Source: Treponema medium (GTDB taxonomy: Bacteria; Spirochaetota; Spirochaetia; Treponematales; Treponemataceae). From it: 64,000 nt of DNA. Below, piece after piece: positions 8,735 through 19,843 of the stretch. The notes under the pieces were generated by a model, which did no database searches, had not been told where the DNA came from, and was given only the letters and a program-made list of their open reading frames with translations. Position numbers and translations under genes: made by a program. The DNA lies in NCBI RefSeq assembly GCF_017161265.1, contig NZ_CP031393.1, forward strand, positions 1,302,001 to 1,366,000. Reading direction: 5' to 3'. The first letter of the stretch is position 1. Each line of letters begins with the position of its first letter.

Positions 8735-9092
8735 ATTCGGTCGATAGGGCTTTGAACGCCTTGACCGCTGCGGTTGAGGACATGGGTGTAAACCATAGTG
8801 GTTGAAACATCGCTGTGACCGAGAAGTTCTTGGATAGTACGGATATCGTAACCAAATTCCAGTAGATGTGTTGCAAATGAATAGCGGAACATATGGTAGC
8901 CGATTGGTTTTGGAATTCTCGATCATAAAACAGCTTCGTGCAAGGTGCGTTGAATAATCGAAGGATCGATATGATGCCGCCCCTGCACACCTGTCTCTTT
9001 ATTCTGCCATCGACGTTCTTGAGGAAACACTCACAGTCATCTCTAAGTTTTACCGGCATTAGGATATTTTTTTTCGCAAGGGAAGAGGGAAG
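8735..9092 (-). pseudogene. intI: Integron integrase (IntI) remnant
   Basis: Conceptual translation in shifting frames gives the tail of an integron-type tyrosine recombinase. A KNILMPVKLRDDC-like piece corresponds to the region before the catalytic domain. Then, after an apparent deletion, come VFPQERRWQNKETGVQGRHH and IDPSIIQRTLHEAV (the IntI-specific extra region). An in-frame stop and [39 protein letters not shown] and [17 protein letters not shown] follow. The catalytic R-x-x-Y part is recognisable, though HTFRHSF is altered to MFRYSF. The N-terminal half is missing, so it is inactive. Confidence 0.85.
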
Positions 9093-9116
9093 ATTACATT
9101 TTCTTTATATGTTTAT

Positions 9117-9698
9117 TTATGCGTCGGAGATATGTTTATTCTTTTTCCACGTTATATAATCTTTTTTGACCTTCATAGCTTTTAGCTTATTCCATGCGTC
9201 TAAAGCATCTTCTCTTGTTGCATTTTTTTCATTTGCCAGATAATCACTTATAAAGTTATTAAATTTACAGGATGGAATTTGGGGTAGCTTTTCTTCTGTT
9301 TTGTTTAGCCGAATATATTCACAAATGACATCATTATACGTTATTTTTTCACCATGGGACAGTTTATTTTCAATCCATCGATTAAGCCAATATTTTGCCC
9401 CTGATTTCGGTTGTAATCCCGGCATCCGTTTATCCATCTCACTATGTATGAATTCCCATGTTGCTTTTTTGTTGCTAAAATTTTCAACATAAGTATGACT
9501 ATTCAATATGTCTCTATTCCGGCTTTTTCTCCGATAACTATTCTTTTTATTTACTGTTCCGGTTTCCAAAAAATGAATAATCATCTTTTCAAGCTGATCC
9601 TTTCGTATTTTTAAATCAAAAGGAATTTCAAGCGATTTTGCTAATGCTTTGAGTTCACTCATGTACCAATATTTATTCTCGAATTCTTGTATTGTCAT
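9117..9698 (-). CDS. SAP-like domain protein (DUF6434-like)
   Basis: A 193-residue basic protein. Residues about 8-48 (YWYMSELKALAKSLEIPFDL, then a charged helix and IIHFLETG) fit a SAP-like helix-extended-loop-helix. The rest (ATREDALDAWNKLKAMK near the end) resembles small cytoplasmic proteins annotated with DUF6434. Binding to DNA is possible but not shown. It lies between the integrase remnant and the glycerol operon, has no clear Shine-Dalgarno sequence, and is AT-rich like the cassettes. Confidence 0.6.
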   Translation of the reverse strand: MTIQEFENKYWYMSELKALAKSLEIPFDLKIRKDQLEKMIIHFLETGTVNKKNSYRRKSRNRDILNSHTYVENFSNKKATWEFIHSEMDKRMPGLQPKSGAKYWLNRWIENKLSHGEKITYNDVICEYIRLNKTEEKLPQIPSCKFNNFISDYLANEKNATREDALDAWNKLKAMKVKKDYITWKKNKHISDA

Positions 9699-9815
9699 AG
9701 AGTCTTTTGCTTATGTGGCGTGATTATTGTATGACTATATGCATTAACGGTTATCATACTATCATCAATACTGATATCCTGATTTCTGTGCGCATCGCGT
9801 CCGACTAACACTCCA

Positions 9816-11063
9816 TTACTGCGCTGTAACTTCTGCGGTGATCGGTTCCGTCAAGGAACGTATCTTTTCGGCGGTCAACGGTATGTTGATCATTTCGGAG
9901 GGAATCATGCGGGCAATCCGTTTTGTTGCAAGCACCGTGTTTCCCGATTTTACCGATACGATTGAGTTTTGGTAGATGGCATCCACCCGCATAAAGAGAT
10001 TCACTCCGTCGGACATTTGCGTCAACACCTTGCGCGGCATCACATAGCGGATACCTTTGCCGGGCGTACAGGGAACGGAAGCCGAATCGGTCAGCGCACC
10101 GAGCGCGTATAGCCCTGCGTGTTTACCGGCGATTCTGCTTTCCCGTGTTACAAAATCGACGATGTCGTGTACATGCAGCACATTACCGCAGGCGAATATT
10201 CCCGGTATCTCTGTTTGCATCGCGCTGTCAACCATTGGCCCGTTGGTAATCGGGTCGAGTGTGACACCGGCTTTTACCGAAAGTTCGTTTTCGGGGATCA
10301 GACCTACCGAAAGGAGCAGCGTGTCGCAGGGATAATATGTTTGCGTGCCCTCGATTTCGTTAAAGTGCGAATTGATTTGCGAAACGGTAACCCCTTCCAG
10401 CCGATTCTTTCCGTGGATAAAGCTGATATTATGACTTAACAAAAGCGGGATACCGTAGTCCTCCAAACATTGGGCAATATTCCGGTTGAGCCCGCTCGAA
10501 AACGGCATAATCTCTACGACAGCTTTTACCTTTGCACCTTCGAGCGTCATGCGCCGCGCCATAATCAATCCGATGTCGCCGGAGCCGTAAATGACAACCT
10601 CGTGCCCCATGCGGCAGCCTTCCATGTTCATCATCCGCTGCGCCATGCCCGCAGTATATACACCCGCCGGACGGTACCCTTTTACGGCAATCGCGCCCGC
10701 AGTGCGTTCGCGGCAACCCATCGCAAGCACAACGGCTCCGGCCTGTATGGTTTTAAGCCCGTCCGTCCCTGCCGCAGTGATAAGCCGCTCCGGCGAAATA
10801 TCGAGTACCATTGTATTCAGCATTATCTGAATATCCGTTTGCGCAGTCTGCATAATAAAACGCTGCGCATATTCCGGCCCGGTCAGTTCTTCTTTAAATT
10901 CATGCAAGCCGAAGCCGGCGTGGATACATTGATTGAGGATGCCGCCCAATTCACGGTCGCGTTCGATAATCAGAATTTTTTTTACGCCGGTTTCCCGCGC
11001 GGCGAGGGCTGCTGCCAAACCTGCGGGGCCGCCCCCGATCACTACAACATCATATTTCATCAT
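9816..11063 (-). CDS. FAD/NAD(P)-dependent oxidoreductase of the glycerol operon
   Basis: A pyridine-nucleotide-disulfide-type flavoprotein of about 415 residues: an N-terminal FAD motif VVIGGGPAGLAAALAARE, and a second Rossmann motif VVIYGSGDIGLIMARRM. The family normally pairs with an anaerobic glycerol-3-phosphate dehydrogenase and a DUF1667 protein, passing electrons from glycerol phosphate. The DUF1667 partner is not found downstream, where the integron region begins. Start chosen at the first of two adjacent ATGs; the longer frame begins with TTG. Confidence 0.85.
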   Translation of the reverse strand: MMKYDVVVIGGGPAGLAAALAARETGVKKILIIERDRELGGILNQCIHAGFGLHEFKEELTGPEYAQRFIMQTAQTDIQIMLNTMVLDISPERLITAAGTDGLKTIQAGAVVLAMGCRERTAGAIAVKGYRPAGVYTAGMAQRMMNMEGCRMGHEVVIYGSGDIGLIMARRMTLEGAKVKAVVEIMPFSSGLNRNIAQCLEDYGIPLLLSHNISFIHGKNRLEGVTVSQINSHFNEIEGTQTYYPCDTLLLSVGLIPENELSVKAGVTLDPITNGPMVDSAMQTEIPGIFACGNVLHVHDIVDFVTRESRIAGKHAGLYALGALTDSASVPCTPGKGIRYVMPRKVLTQMSDGVNLFMRVDAIYQNSIVSVKSGNTVLATKRIARMIPSEMINIPLTAEKIRSLTEPITAEVTAQ

Positions 11064-11082
11064 GTTCTTTTTCCGTTTAATC

Positions 11083-11116
11083 AACCTGTTCGGAACCTTC
11101 CGTTTCTGAACAGGTT
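11083..11116. repeat. Hairpin repeat between the two flavoprotein genes
   Basis: AACCTGTTCGGAA pairs with TTTCTGAACAGGTT across a short loop. A nearly identical hairpin with the same downstream flank is the first inner arm of the large element at 32457-32490. It overlaps the last codons of the upstream gene and could tune expression within the operon. Confidence 0.7.
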
Positions 11117-12668
11117 ATCTTGAATGCTTTGGGGAATTATCACTGCGGATTTCACTCTCTGCGGTGTTCTTTAACCTTCCCAATACGATCTCCGTACCCC
11201 TGTCCGATTTGGCGATGTCTTCCATCGGCAGCTGTAATTCCCTGCTGAGGATTTCCAAAACGCGCGGCGTACAAAAGCCTCCTTGACAGCGTCCGGTTCC
11301 GGGACGTACCCGCCGCTTAACACCGTCAACGGTACGCGCTCCGGCAGGAAGGCGGATCGCTTCAACGATTTCCGCCTCCGTTACCGTTTCGCAGCGGCAG
11401 ATAATCCGTCCGTAGAGCGGATTTTCCGCAATCAGGGTCGCCCGCTCTTCGTTGGAAAGGGCAGAAAACTGACGGATACCCTTCCGTGCACTAACAACGT
11501 GCGGTTTTTTTATTAGCTCCGCTCCTGCATACTGCAAAAGCTCCGCAACGTATTCTGCAATTGCCGGCGCCGAGCTCAATCCGGGAGATTCGATGCCTCC
11601 GGCGTGGATAAATCCCTTTGCATGCTTTGAAGCGTAGATCATAAAGTCGCCGGTACTCGGACGGGCGCGCACGCCGGTAAAAGTGCGGATGGTTTTTCGG
11701 AAGTCGAGCGCCGGTACCGATTTTTTTGCGGAACTATCAATCTTGTTCAGACCGGTAAGCGTTGTCGAAGTATCCTCGCGGTCGTCAACGTCCTGTGCCG
11801 TCGGCCCTGCCAAAAGGTTGTTATCATAGGTAGGGGTTACCAGAACGCCCTTGCCCATTTTGGTCGGCGCCTGAAAGATAACGTGATGTACCAGATCGCC
11901 GCATACCTTATCCAACACACGGTACTCACCTTTGCGAGGATTGATAGTGTAATCGTAATCGCCGATCATCGCGGCAATCTTATCCGCGTACAGTCCTGCG
12001 GCGTTGATAACATATCGCGTAGTAAAAACTCCCTGCGATGTCGTTACGGAAAAGGTATGTTCTTGCGCCGACGTTTGTGCAGTTACAGCGTGAACGGCGG
12101 TATCCTGTGTTGGCGCGTGTTGAATATCCTCATCTATTTTTTGTATGCCGGTTACCGCGGCATCGCATATCAGCTCAACGCCGTTTTCTACCGCATTTTC
12201 GATAAAGGCATACGTCATTCCAAAGGGACACACGATACCGGCAGTCCCGCAAAACAGCGCCCCCTTCGTTTCGGAGGAAAGGTTCGGCTCTTCCGCTAAG
12301 GTCTTTTCCCGATTCCAAATCTCAAGCTCCGGCACGCCGTTTGCAATGCCCCGTTCATAGAGCATTTTGATTGCTTCCATATCTTCATCTGAAAAGGCGA
12401 CAACCAACGAACCTATCTGTTTAAAATGAAACTGAAGCTGCGGCGCAAGGCGGCGGATCAACTCGTTTCCGCGTACATTGAGGCGGGCTTTTAATGTGCC
12501 CGGTTTTGCATCAAAGCCTCCGTGCACGATAGCGCTGTTTGCCTTGGAGGAACCTTCGCAAATCTCCGAATGCTTTTCGAGCAATGCAACGCTCAGCCGG
12601 TACTGCGACAGTTCCCGCGCAATAGCACACCCGACAACACCCCCTCCGATTATAATCACATCATACAT
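11115..12668 (-). CDS. glpA: Anaerobic glycerol-3-phosphate dehydrogenase-like flavoprotein
   Basis: A 517-residue flavoprotein that would oxidise glycerol 3-phosphate to dihydroxyacetone phosphate. The N-terminus has the FAD motif YDVIIIGGGVVGCAIAREL; a DAO-like fold follows. Near residues 425-490 a BFD-like [2Fe-2S] domain shows Cys pairs RIICRCETV and GTGRCQGGFC. It begins 3 bases after glpK, so the two are translationally close. The symbol is by analogy with the fermenter-type GlpA-like family. Confidence 0.82.
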   Translation of the reverse strand: MYDVIIIGGGVVGCAIARELSQYRLSVALLEKHSEICEGSSKANSAIVHGGFDAKPGTLKARLNVRGNELIRRLAPQLQFHFKQIGSLVVAFSDEDMEAIKMLYERGIANGVPELEIWNREKTLAEEPNLSSETKGALFCGTAGIVCPFGMTYAFIENAVENGVELICDAAVTGIQKIDEDIQHAPTQDTAVHAVTAQTSAQEHTFSVTTSQGVFTTRYVINAAGLYADKIAAMIGDYDYTINPRKGEYRVLDKVCGDLVHHVIFQAPTKMGKGVLVTPTYDNNLLAGPTAQDVDDREDTSTTLTGLNKIDSSAKKSVPALDFRKTIRTFTGVRARPSTGDFMIYASKHAKGFIHAGGIESPGLSSAPAIAEYVAELLQYAGAELIKKPHVVSARKGIRQFSALSNEERATLIAENPLYGRIICRCETVTEAEIVEAIRLPAGARTVDGVKRRVRPGTGRCQGGFCTPRVLEILSRELQLPMEDIAKSDRGTEIVLGRLKNTAESEIRSDNSPKHSR

Positions 12669-12671
12669 GAG

Positions 12672-14202
<1,531 letters not shown>

Positions 14203-14369
14203 GTTCAAGGTTGCATACCAGCCTTACCGGATAAAAATGTTGCCCCCTCTTGACTTAAAGCCTTAATTTAATTTGTATATGTAGTAGACAGGAATGGATC
14301 GTTCGGAGTGTTAAAACAAAGGTTTTAGATTTTTTAGCATTTCCTGTACAAGTCTGAATGGAGGTTGTT

Positions 14370-15179
14370 ATGAACGAATTTAACGGCGTAGCTGATACAA
14401 TGCTGATACCGATGGCTGCGCGAATTTATGCGTCTAAACATTTTCCTGAATATTTTTATGATGAAACAGCTTTGTCGTTGGAATCAAAAATTCCGGCAGG
14501 AACATTTGAGCGGATTTGGAAATCGTCGTCCGAATATACGATGCTGGCTTCGGTGGCTCGCTATTATAATTTTGACGAGATGATAAAAAATTTTTATGCC
14601 AAGCATGAAAAATGTAATATCATTAATCTTGGAGCCGGATTGGAAACTGCCGCGTTTAGATTACCTGAAATCAAAGCTCCGTTTTACGAAATTGACTTAC
14701 CCGAAGTAATAGCATTGCGTAAAAATATTTTGAATACAAGAGAAAACGAAACGCTGATCGATGCAGATATTTTTAAGCTGGAGTGGACGGATGGTGTTGA
14801 CACTTCTATTCCGTCTTTGCTGATTGTATCCGGCGTCTTTCAGTATTTCCGCGAAGAAAAAGTGCTGGCTTTTTTATCGGCGATTAAGGAGTTCTTCCCG
14901 AAGGGTGAATTAATTTTTGATGCGACAAATGCAATCGGTATAAAATATGCCAATAAATATGTACAAAAAACAGGCAATACGTCGGCGCAGATGTATTTTT
15001 ATGTTGATAACGGTTCTGCCTTTGCGCAAAAATGCGGTATGGAGCTGATAGAGCAGCGGACTTTTTATACCACCGCGCGCAAGATGCTGAAACGTAAATT
15101 AAAACTGTATACCCGTATCGCGATGAAAGTGTGCGATGATGGTGGCAGAACTATTATTTTGCAGTTAAAATTGAATTGA
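14370..15179 (+). CDS. SAM-dependent methyltransferase, LCM/PPM1-like
   Basis: A class I methyltransferase of 269 residues. The SAM-binding motif I appears as NIINLGAGLETAAFRL, followed by the acidic loop FYEIDLPEVIALRK and a later LLIVSGVFQYFREE. This is the pattern of leucine carboxyl methyltransferase-like / polyketide O-methyltransferase-like proteins. The substrate cannot be deduced. Start set at 14370, because GGAGG sits five bases before it; an upstream in-frame ATG overlaps that ribosome site. Confidence 0.8.
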   Translation: MNEFNGVADTMLIPMAARIYASKHFPEYFYDETALSLESKIPAGTFERIWKSSSEYTMLASVARYYNFDEMIKNFYAKHEKCNIINLGAGLETAAFRLPEIKAPFYEIDLPEVIALRKNILNTRENETLIDADIFKLEWTDGVDTSIPSLLIVSGVFQYFREEKVLAFLSAIKEFFPKGELIFDATNAIGIKYANKYVQKTGNTSAQMYFYVDNGSAFAQKCGMELIEQRTFYTTARKMLKRKLKLYTRIAMKVCDDGGRTIILQLKLN

Positions 15180-15298
15180 GCGAATACGGTAATTATTTCC
15201 TTATAGAATAAGCCGATAAATTTGCCATTTTAGGGGTGCCCATAAACTTTAGCTTTCCTCTTGTTCAATTAGAAAAAGTATGAGATAATAAGAAGCAA

Positions 15299-17191
15299 AT
15301 GGCTGTTAGTGTAAGACTCCCGGATATTTTGCGCACTTATGCTCTGCGTTTTAATAGTCCATTTGTTGGGATTAGTGAATTAACCGATTATTTACGAAAG
15401 TATGCTCAAAGAAATATAGCCGAAAAGCCGGATGTTGCTTCTTTCATTGATATATCGGAAACAAGATTGTTAACGGAACTGGAAGCTCTTGAGTCGGAAG
15501 GAAAAGTAGAGCTCATTGACGATAAACGGAAGGGTAAAGTTGTCTTTGTTCCATTCTATTTCCTCGATAAGGTAGCCCGTCAATATGAGACGATTCGTGA
15601 AAAGCCGGAATTGCCTTTTCCGCTTGCCAGTGCAATACCCCAGAATTTTTCCAAACGCTTTCTTCGTTATATTAGGATCAATACCGATTTCACCGAACTG
15701 CAGCCGGAAGTAGAAAACGATACCTTTCTGTATCAACTTATGTTCCCGGATGACACTCCTCCGCTTATCTTTCCGGGAAATTTTTCTACCGATCAGATGC
15801 TTGATCTTGCGATTGCAAAATTACGGTTCTTCTTTCAGAAGGATGAATTACGGGATTTTATTCAAAAGAAGTTGATAACGGCCAACCCCGGAAAAGAGTA
15901 TTCAATTAGAAAATTTATTCTTACGATTCAAGCCCATTCTTCCGAAGCCATGTATACATTGAAAAAATCAGGCGATGTATATTTGTATTGGAGCTATCTT
16001 TGCTCGGTTGTAAAACAGGAATTTTCAAAGAAAACTGAAAAACTGAGTGATGAAATCACCATTTTGCAAGCTATCTTTATTATTGAATACCTAAATAACT
16101 ATTACCGGAATAAAACACAGCAAGCACTTCAACGGGAAACTGCATTAAAGAATCTTGATTTGGCGCTCCAAAAACCTCCATATTATTTTAATAAGGCTGC
16201 CATTGTTAATTTTAAAGATTCTCGCGGAGTGCCGCTGCTTGGGCAATATAGTCAAGAGGATCTTGAAGAATATATACGGGGAAAAACCAGTTCGGACGGT
16301 GATAGTAATTTACCTGATCTTCTCAGTTTTAAAACTCCCGATGGGGAGCGATACTACATCATGCTGGATAAAACGGTACCGTTGATTATCTCGCTGGTAA
16401 ACGATAACCGAAAAAAATTGCGAGATGTTTGCTTAAAGAAATGGTATCAACAGCTGATACGCTTTGAACAAACCGAAGCAATGCACACCGATTCGGCATT
16501 TAACCAATTACTCAAAACCTTATGTGCGGAATACGTACCGATATTGTATGCCTTACTAGGCGCCCCGTTTATTCCAATGCTTTCAGCCGATAAACGTATT
16601 ACGGAACATCAAGCTGCGGAAATTCGGAGAATATTTTCCCGTGACCGGTTATTATCCTATACCGATTTATTTATGATGAATAGGCAAGAGCTTTTAACGG
16701 ATGCAAAAATTCTGTTGCCTTTTTGGTATACGATTCCTATTATATCTTCTATTATTGCTTTCTTTATGCGTCCAAGGAAGTCGCGTCATACCACTCGGAC
16801 AGGAAATTCTAAGACCGGATCTTTGCCGCAGCAACCGGGAACCACTAATAAAAAAGTTTCACCGCGGGAAATTGCGAGCGAACTGCAGGCTGAATTTATT
16901 CCTGCAAATAAAAGTCTACAGGATTGTATTATTGAACAGCTCGATCTGTGGAATACGATCATCGATCCGGTAATTAGAAAGCAAAATACTGAGGATGTTA
17001 ACTCCTTCATCAGAGATCAAGTAAAGATAGCGCACAGGACGCAATCTTTCTTAAAATTAACTTCCGATCGTATTCGCAATCTGGCAGATGCAATTGTCAG
17101 TACGCCCGGTTTGGCAAAAGTAAAAAATAAAGGAGCATTAAGGCTTTATACGGAATACTATATTTTATGGCTTGTGTTACATTCTGTGTAA
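15299..17191 (+). CDS. Large orphan protein, unknown function
   Basis: 630 residues, no family recognised. The first 100 residues look like a winged-helix-type alpha/beta unit (LPDILRTYALRFNSP, LLTELEALESEGKVELIDD). One hydrophobic stretch near residues 475-492 (LLPFWYTIPIISSIIAFFM) could be a single membrane span. It is followed by a basic, Ser/Thr-rich linker and a helical C-terminus. Base composition matches the core genome, so it is probably a spirochaete lineage gene. It stands alone between the methyltransferase and trxA. Confidence 0.7.
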   Translation: MAVSVRLPDILRTYALRFNSPFVGISELTDYLRKYAQRNIAEKPDVASFIDISETRLLTELEALESEGKVELIDDKRKGKVVFVPFYFLDKVARQYETIREKPELPFPLASAIPQNFSKRFLRYIRINTDFTELQPEVENDTFLYQLMFPDDTPPLIFPGNFSTDQMLDLAIAKLRFFFQKDELRDFIQKKLITANPGKEYSIRKFILTIQAHSSEAMYTLKKSGDVYLYWSYLCSVVKQEFSKKTEKLSDEITILQAIFIIEYLNNYYRNKTQQALQRETALKNLDLALQKPPYYFNKAAIVNFKDSRGVPLLGQYSQEDLEEYIRGKTSSDGDSNLPDLLSFKTPDGERYYIMLDKTVPLIISLVNDNRKKLRDVCLKKWYQQLIRFEQTEAMHTDSAFNQLLKTLCAEYVPILYALLGAPFIPMLSADKRITEHQAAEIRRIFSRDRLLSYTDLFMMNRQELLTDAKILLPFWYTIPIISSIIAFFMRPRKSRHTTRTGNSKTGSLPQQPGTTNKKVSPREIASELQAEFIPANKSLQDCIIEQLDLWNTIIDPVIRKQNTEDVNSFIRDQVKIAHRTQSFLKLTSDRIRNLADAIVSTPGLAKVKNKGALRLYTEYYILWLVLHSV

Positions 17192-17363
17192 TGAGAAATG
17201 CATAAGTCTGATGTCGTTTCAGTAGTTGAATTTACCTAAACAGGAAAAAAATGCATATCCTCTATTCGATAGCGTTCTTTTTTTGTATCTTAACAATATC
17301 TGAATAGATAATTACCGGCTAGCCGGCAAACAACGTGTTTCGAATTTTATGGAGGAAATTGGT

Positions 17364-17669
17364 ATGGCTATACTACACTTAAATCAGGAAAATTTTGATA
17401 AGACAATCAATGATGCTGAAACGGCATTGGTAGATTTTTGGGCGCCGTGGTGCGGGCCTTGTAAGATGCTTGGTCCCGTTTTTGAAGAAGCAGAAAAGGA
17501 AGTTAATGGAAAAGCCGTTCTTGCGAAGGTCAATGTAGACGAACAGCAAGACCTTGCAGTAAGATTCGGTGTTACCAGTATTCCGACGCTCATCCTTTTC
17601 AAAAAGGGAAAAGAAGTTAAACGCTCTCTCGGATTTATTGATAAAGCCAAGATACTGGCATTGCTCTAA
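17364..17669 (+). CDS. trxA: Thioredoxin
   Basis: A 101-residue cytosolic disulfide reductase with active site WAPWCGPCK and the cis-Pro region [11 protein letters not shown]. Start set at 17364 since GGAGGAA lies seven bases before it; the upstream ATG at 17349 is part of that ribosome site region. The end AKILALL is usual for the family. It is a single-gene unit with its own terminator. Confidence 0.95.
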   Translation: MAILHLNQENFDKTINDAETALVDFWAPWCGPCKMLGPVFEEAEKEVNGKAVLAKVNVDEQQDLAVRFGVTSIPTLILFKKGKEVKRSLGFIDKAKILALL

Positions 17670-17687
17670 CCAAGCAGGCAATCACCA

Positions 17688-17714
17688 TACCCCGATGCAA
17701 AGTCGGGGTATTTT
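17688..17714 (+). terminator. Rho-independent-type terminator of trxA
   Basis: Stem TACCCCG/CGGGGTA with a nine-base loop, followed by TTTT, 18 bases after the trxA stop. Confidence 0.75.
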
Positions 17715-17739
17715 CCTCTCCACATCAATCAACACCCCA

Positions 17740-17792
17740 GACGCAGAGTGTTGCCGAGAAACGATGGGTATATTAGACCCTCGCACGAATAA
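17740..17792 (+). repeat. Tail-type repeat (copy 1)
   Basis: Contains GACGCAGAG, then TTGCCGAGAAACGATGGGT and ends CGCACGAATAA. A short stem CGAtGGGT/ACCCtCG is visible. Sister copies lie at 32678-32729 and about 56996-57026. Confidence 0.6.
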
Positions 17793-17852
17793 GAAAATAT
17801 TTTAGAACATGCCGACCGGTCGAGCAGTTTTGTCCTGCCGAACTGCCGGTCT

Positions 17853-18638
17853 TTAGATTCCCGCCTTATATACCCGTTTTAACGAAAGCGTTTTTTTTGT
17901 TTCCAATGATATCCTTGCAATAATGCCGCAGAATAGCGCTTCTCCGGTTTCCGGTATGTTGAAGGTTTGCGGGGTAAGGGTGAGGCTTCGAGCTACAGCA
18001 GCCTCAATAGAGCTGCCGATGATTGAATGGAATGCTCCTATCATACCTGCATCGGTAATGTAGCCGGTACCTCCTGTGAGGATACGTTCATCGGCGGTTT
18101 GCGTATGGGTATGAGAGCCGAATACACAGGAAACACGCCCGTCAAGATAATACGCGAGCGCCTCTTTTTCCTGTACCGATTCCGCATGAAAATCAACCAT
18201 AACTATGCCGTCAGCCTGTTCCGTTAATAAACGGTCAGCCGTTTGGAAGGGACAATCGATTGGGCGCATGTTTTCTCTTCCTTGGATATTCAGTACCGTC
18301 AACGTCCCCTGCGGTTTACGCACGGTGATGATACCGCTGCCCGGCGCAAGCGGGTAGTTTGCAGGGCGCAGTATCCGTGGTTCCTGTCCGAAACCGGCTC
18401 GCAAGTCAAACCGCTCCATACTGTGATTCCCGCCGGTAATAACATCAACTCCGGCAGCAAATAACCGCGCGGCTTGTTCCAATTCTATGCCGGAGCCTTT
18501 CGCCGCATTTTCTCCGTTTACGATTATAAAATCAAGTTTTTCAGCTTTAATCAGCTCCGGTATCACTCGTACTGCAATATCGACGCCGAGTGTTCCGCAG
18601 ATATCTCCGCCGAAAAAAAGAGTCAGTTCATCACCCAT
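17853..18638 (-). CDS. ymdB: YmdB-like metallophosphoesterase
   Basis: Family of 2',3'-cyclic-nucleotide phosphodiesterases (YmdB/TIGR00282 type), 261 residues. Metal-binding motifs are visible in order: GGDIC near residue 9, NGENAAKGSG at about 40-49, GGNHS at about 69-73, DFHAES near 149-154 and GSHTHTQTAD at about 173-182. It begins 8 bases after the sufS stop and so may be read from the suf transcript. Signalling or RNA-decay roles are known for relatives; the local role is unknown. Confidence 0.85.
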   Translation of the reverse strand: MGDELTLFFGGDICGTLGVDIAVRVIPELIKAEKLDFIIVNGENAAKGSGIELEQAARLFAAGVDVITGGNHSMERFDLRAGFGQEPRILRPANYPLAPGSGIITVRKPQGTLTVLNIQGRENMRPIDCPFQTADRLLTEQADGIVMVDFHAESVQEKEALAYYLDGRVSCVFGSHTHTQTADERILTGGTGYITDAGMIGAFHSIIGSSIEAAVARSLTLTPQTFNIPETGEALFCGIIARISLETKKTLSLKRVYKAGI

Positions 18639-18646
18639 TATGCAAT

Positions 18647-19843
18647 CTACCGCTTAAAGATTTCGTACACTTTTTTGAGGGCGGCGGCGAGGGCGTCGAT
18701 GTCTTCCTGCGTGTTGTAGATGCCGAGGCTTGCGCGGCAGCAGGAGTTGATGCCCATGTAGTCCATTAGCGGCTGCGTGCAGTGGTGTCCGCTTCTGACC
18801 ATAACGCCTTGCTCATCCAGAATATACGCAGTGTCGTGCGAATGGACGTCTTTGACGTTAAAGGCGACGGTTGGTACCCGCCGCTGTGCATCCGTATAGT
18901 ACGCTTCTACAAAGTCGAGGCTTTTTAAGGCGGTTAAGAGTGAGCGGTGCAATCCTTCCACATAGCTATGCAATTCTTCAAGCCCGAGCTTTTTCAAAAA
19001 GTCGATACTCAACTGTAAAGAATGAATCGCAGCGGTATCTAAGGTGCCGCCTTCGTACTTCGCACCGTCCGCTTTAAACTCGCTGGTTTGTTCGCCGACG
19101 AATTCAATCATGCTGCCGCCGTAAAGGAAGGGCGGCATTTTTTCGATAAGTGTGCGCTTGGCATACAGCACTCCGGCGCCGAACTCCGCATAGAGCTTGT
19201 GTCCCGAAAACGCGAGAAAGTCGCAATCCCATGCCGCAACATCATGCGGAAAATGCGCAATGGACTGTGCTGCATCGATAACGGCGACGGCGCCGTGCTT
19301 ATGCGCCTCCGTGATGATTTCCCGTACCGGAAAGACAACGCCGGTAGTGTTTACGGCGGCGGTTACCGCTACAATTTTGGTGCGGCTGCCGAGCAGGGCT
19401 TTAAAACCCGCCATGTCGAAGTTGCCGTGCTCATCGAGGTAGACATACCGCAACGCGGCGCCGGTTTTCCGTGCAACGAACTGCCACGGAATAAGGTTTG
19501 CGTGATGGTTGGCAATTGAAATGATTATTTCATCGCCGGCATGGAGCTGCTCTAATCCGTAACAGTATGCAATAATATTGAGCGATTCGGTCGCATTCTT
19601 GGTAAAAATGACCTCGCCGGAATCGTCGGCGCCGATAAAACCGCTTACCGCAGTGCGGGCAGCTTCAATCAGTGCGGAGGATTCCATCGCAAGGGTATGG
19701 GAGCCGCGCCCTGCGTTTCCGTTGCTGCGGGTGTAGTACGCCTGTACGCCGTCGAGCACTGCCTGCGGACGCTGCGCAGTTGCGGCAGCATCCAAATAGT
19801 GAATATTCCGATTTTGCAGTAACGGGAAGTATTGCTTATACAT
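18647..19843 (-). CDS. sufS: Cysteine desulfurase SufS
   Basis: A PLP enzyme that takes sulfur from cysteine for Fe-S cluster assembly. About 398 residues from the ATG at 19843, which overlaps the sufD stop by 8 bases; the open frame extends further upstream but over sufD. PLP-lysine region AFSGHKLYAEFGAGVLYAK; active-site Cys in VRSGHHCTQPLMDY; early motif YLDAAATAQRP. Last suf gene in the order C-B-D-S; no sufU or sufE-like gene is seen next to it. Confidence 0.93.
   Translation of the reverse strand: MYKQYFPLLQNRNIHYLDAAATAQRPQAVLDGVQAYYTRSNGNAGRGSHTLAMESSALIEAARTAVSGFIGADDSGEVIFTKNATESLNIIAYCYGLEQLHAGDEIIISIANHHANLIPWQFVARKTGAALRYVYLDEHGNFDMAGFKALLGSRTKIVAVTAAVNTTGVVFPVREIITEAHKHGAVAVIDAAQSIAHFPHDVAAWDCDFLAFSGHKLYAEFGAGVLYAKRTLIEKMPPFLYGGSMIEFVGEQTSEFKADGAKYEGGTLDTAAIHSLQLSIDFLKKLGLEELHSYVEGLHRSLLTALKSLDFVEAYYTDAQRRVPTVAFNVKDVHSHDTAYILDEQGVMVRSGHHCTQPLMDYMGINSCCRASLGIYNTQEDIDALAAALKKVYEIFKR

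Noticed and set aside
8618-9059. Two minus-strand ORFs of about 100 codons
   Set aside because: They are out-of-frame readings over the integrase remnant. The frames that match IntI are different and broken.
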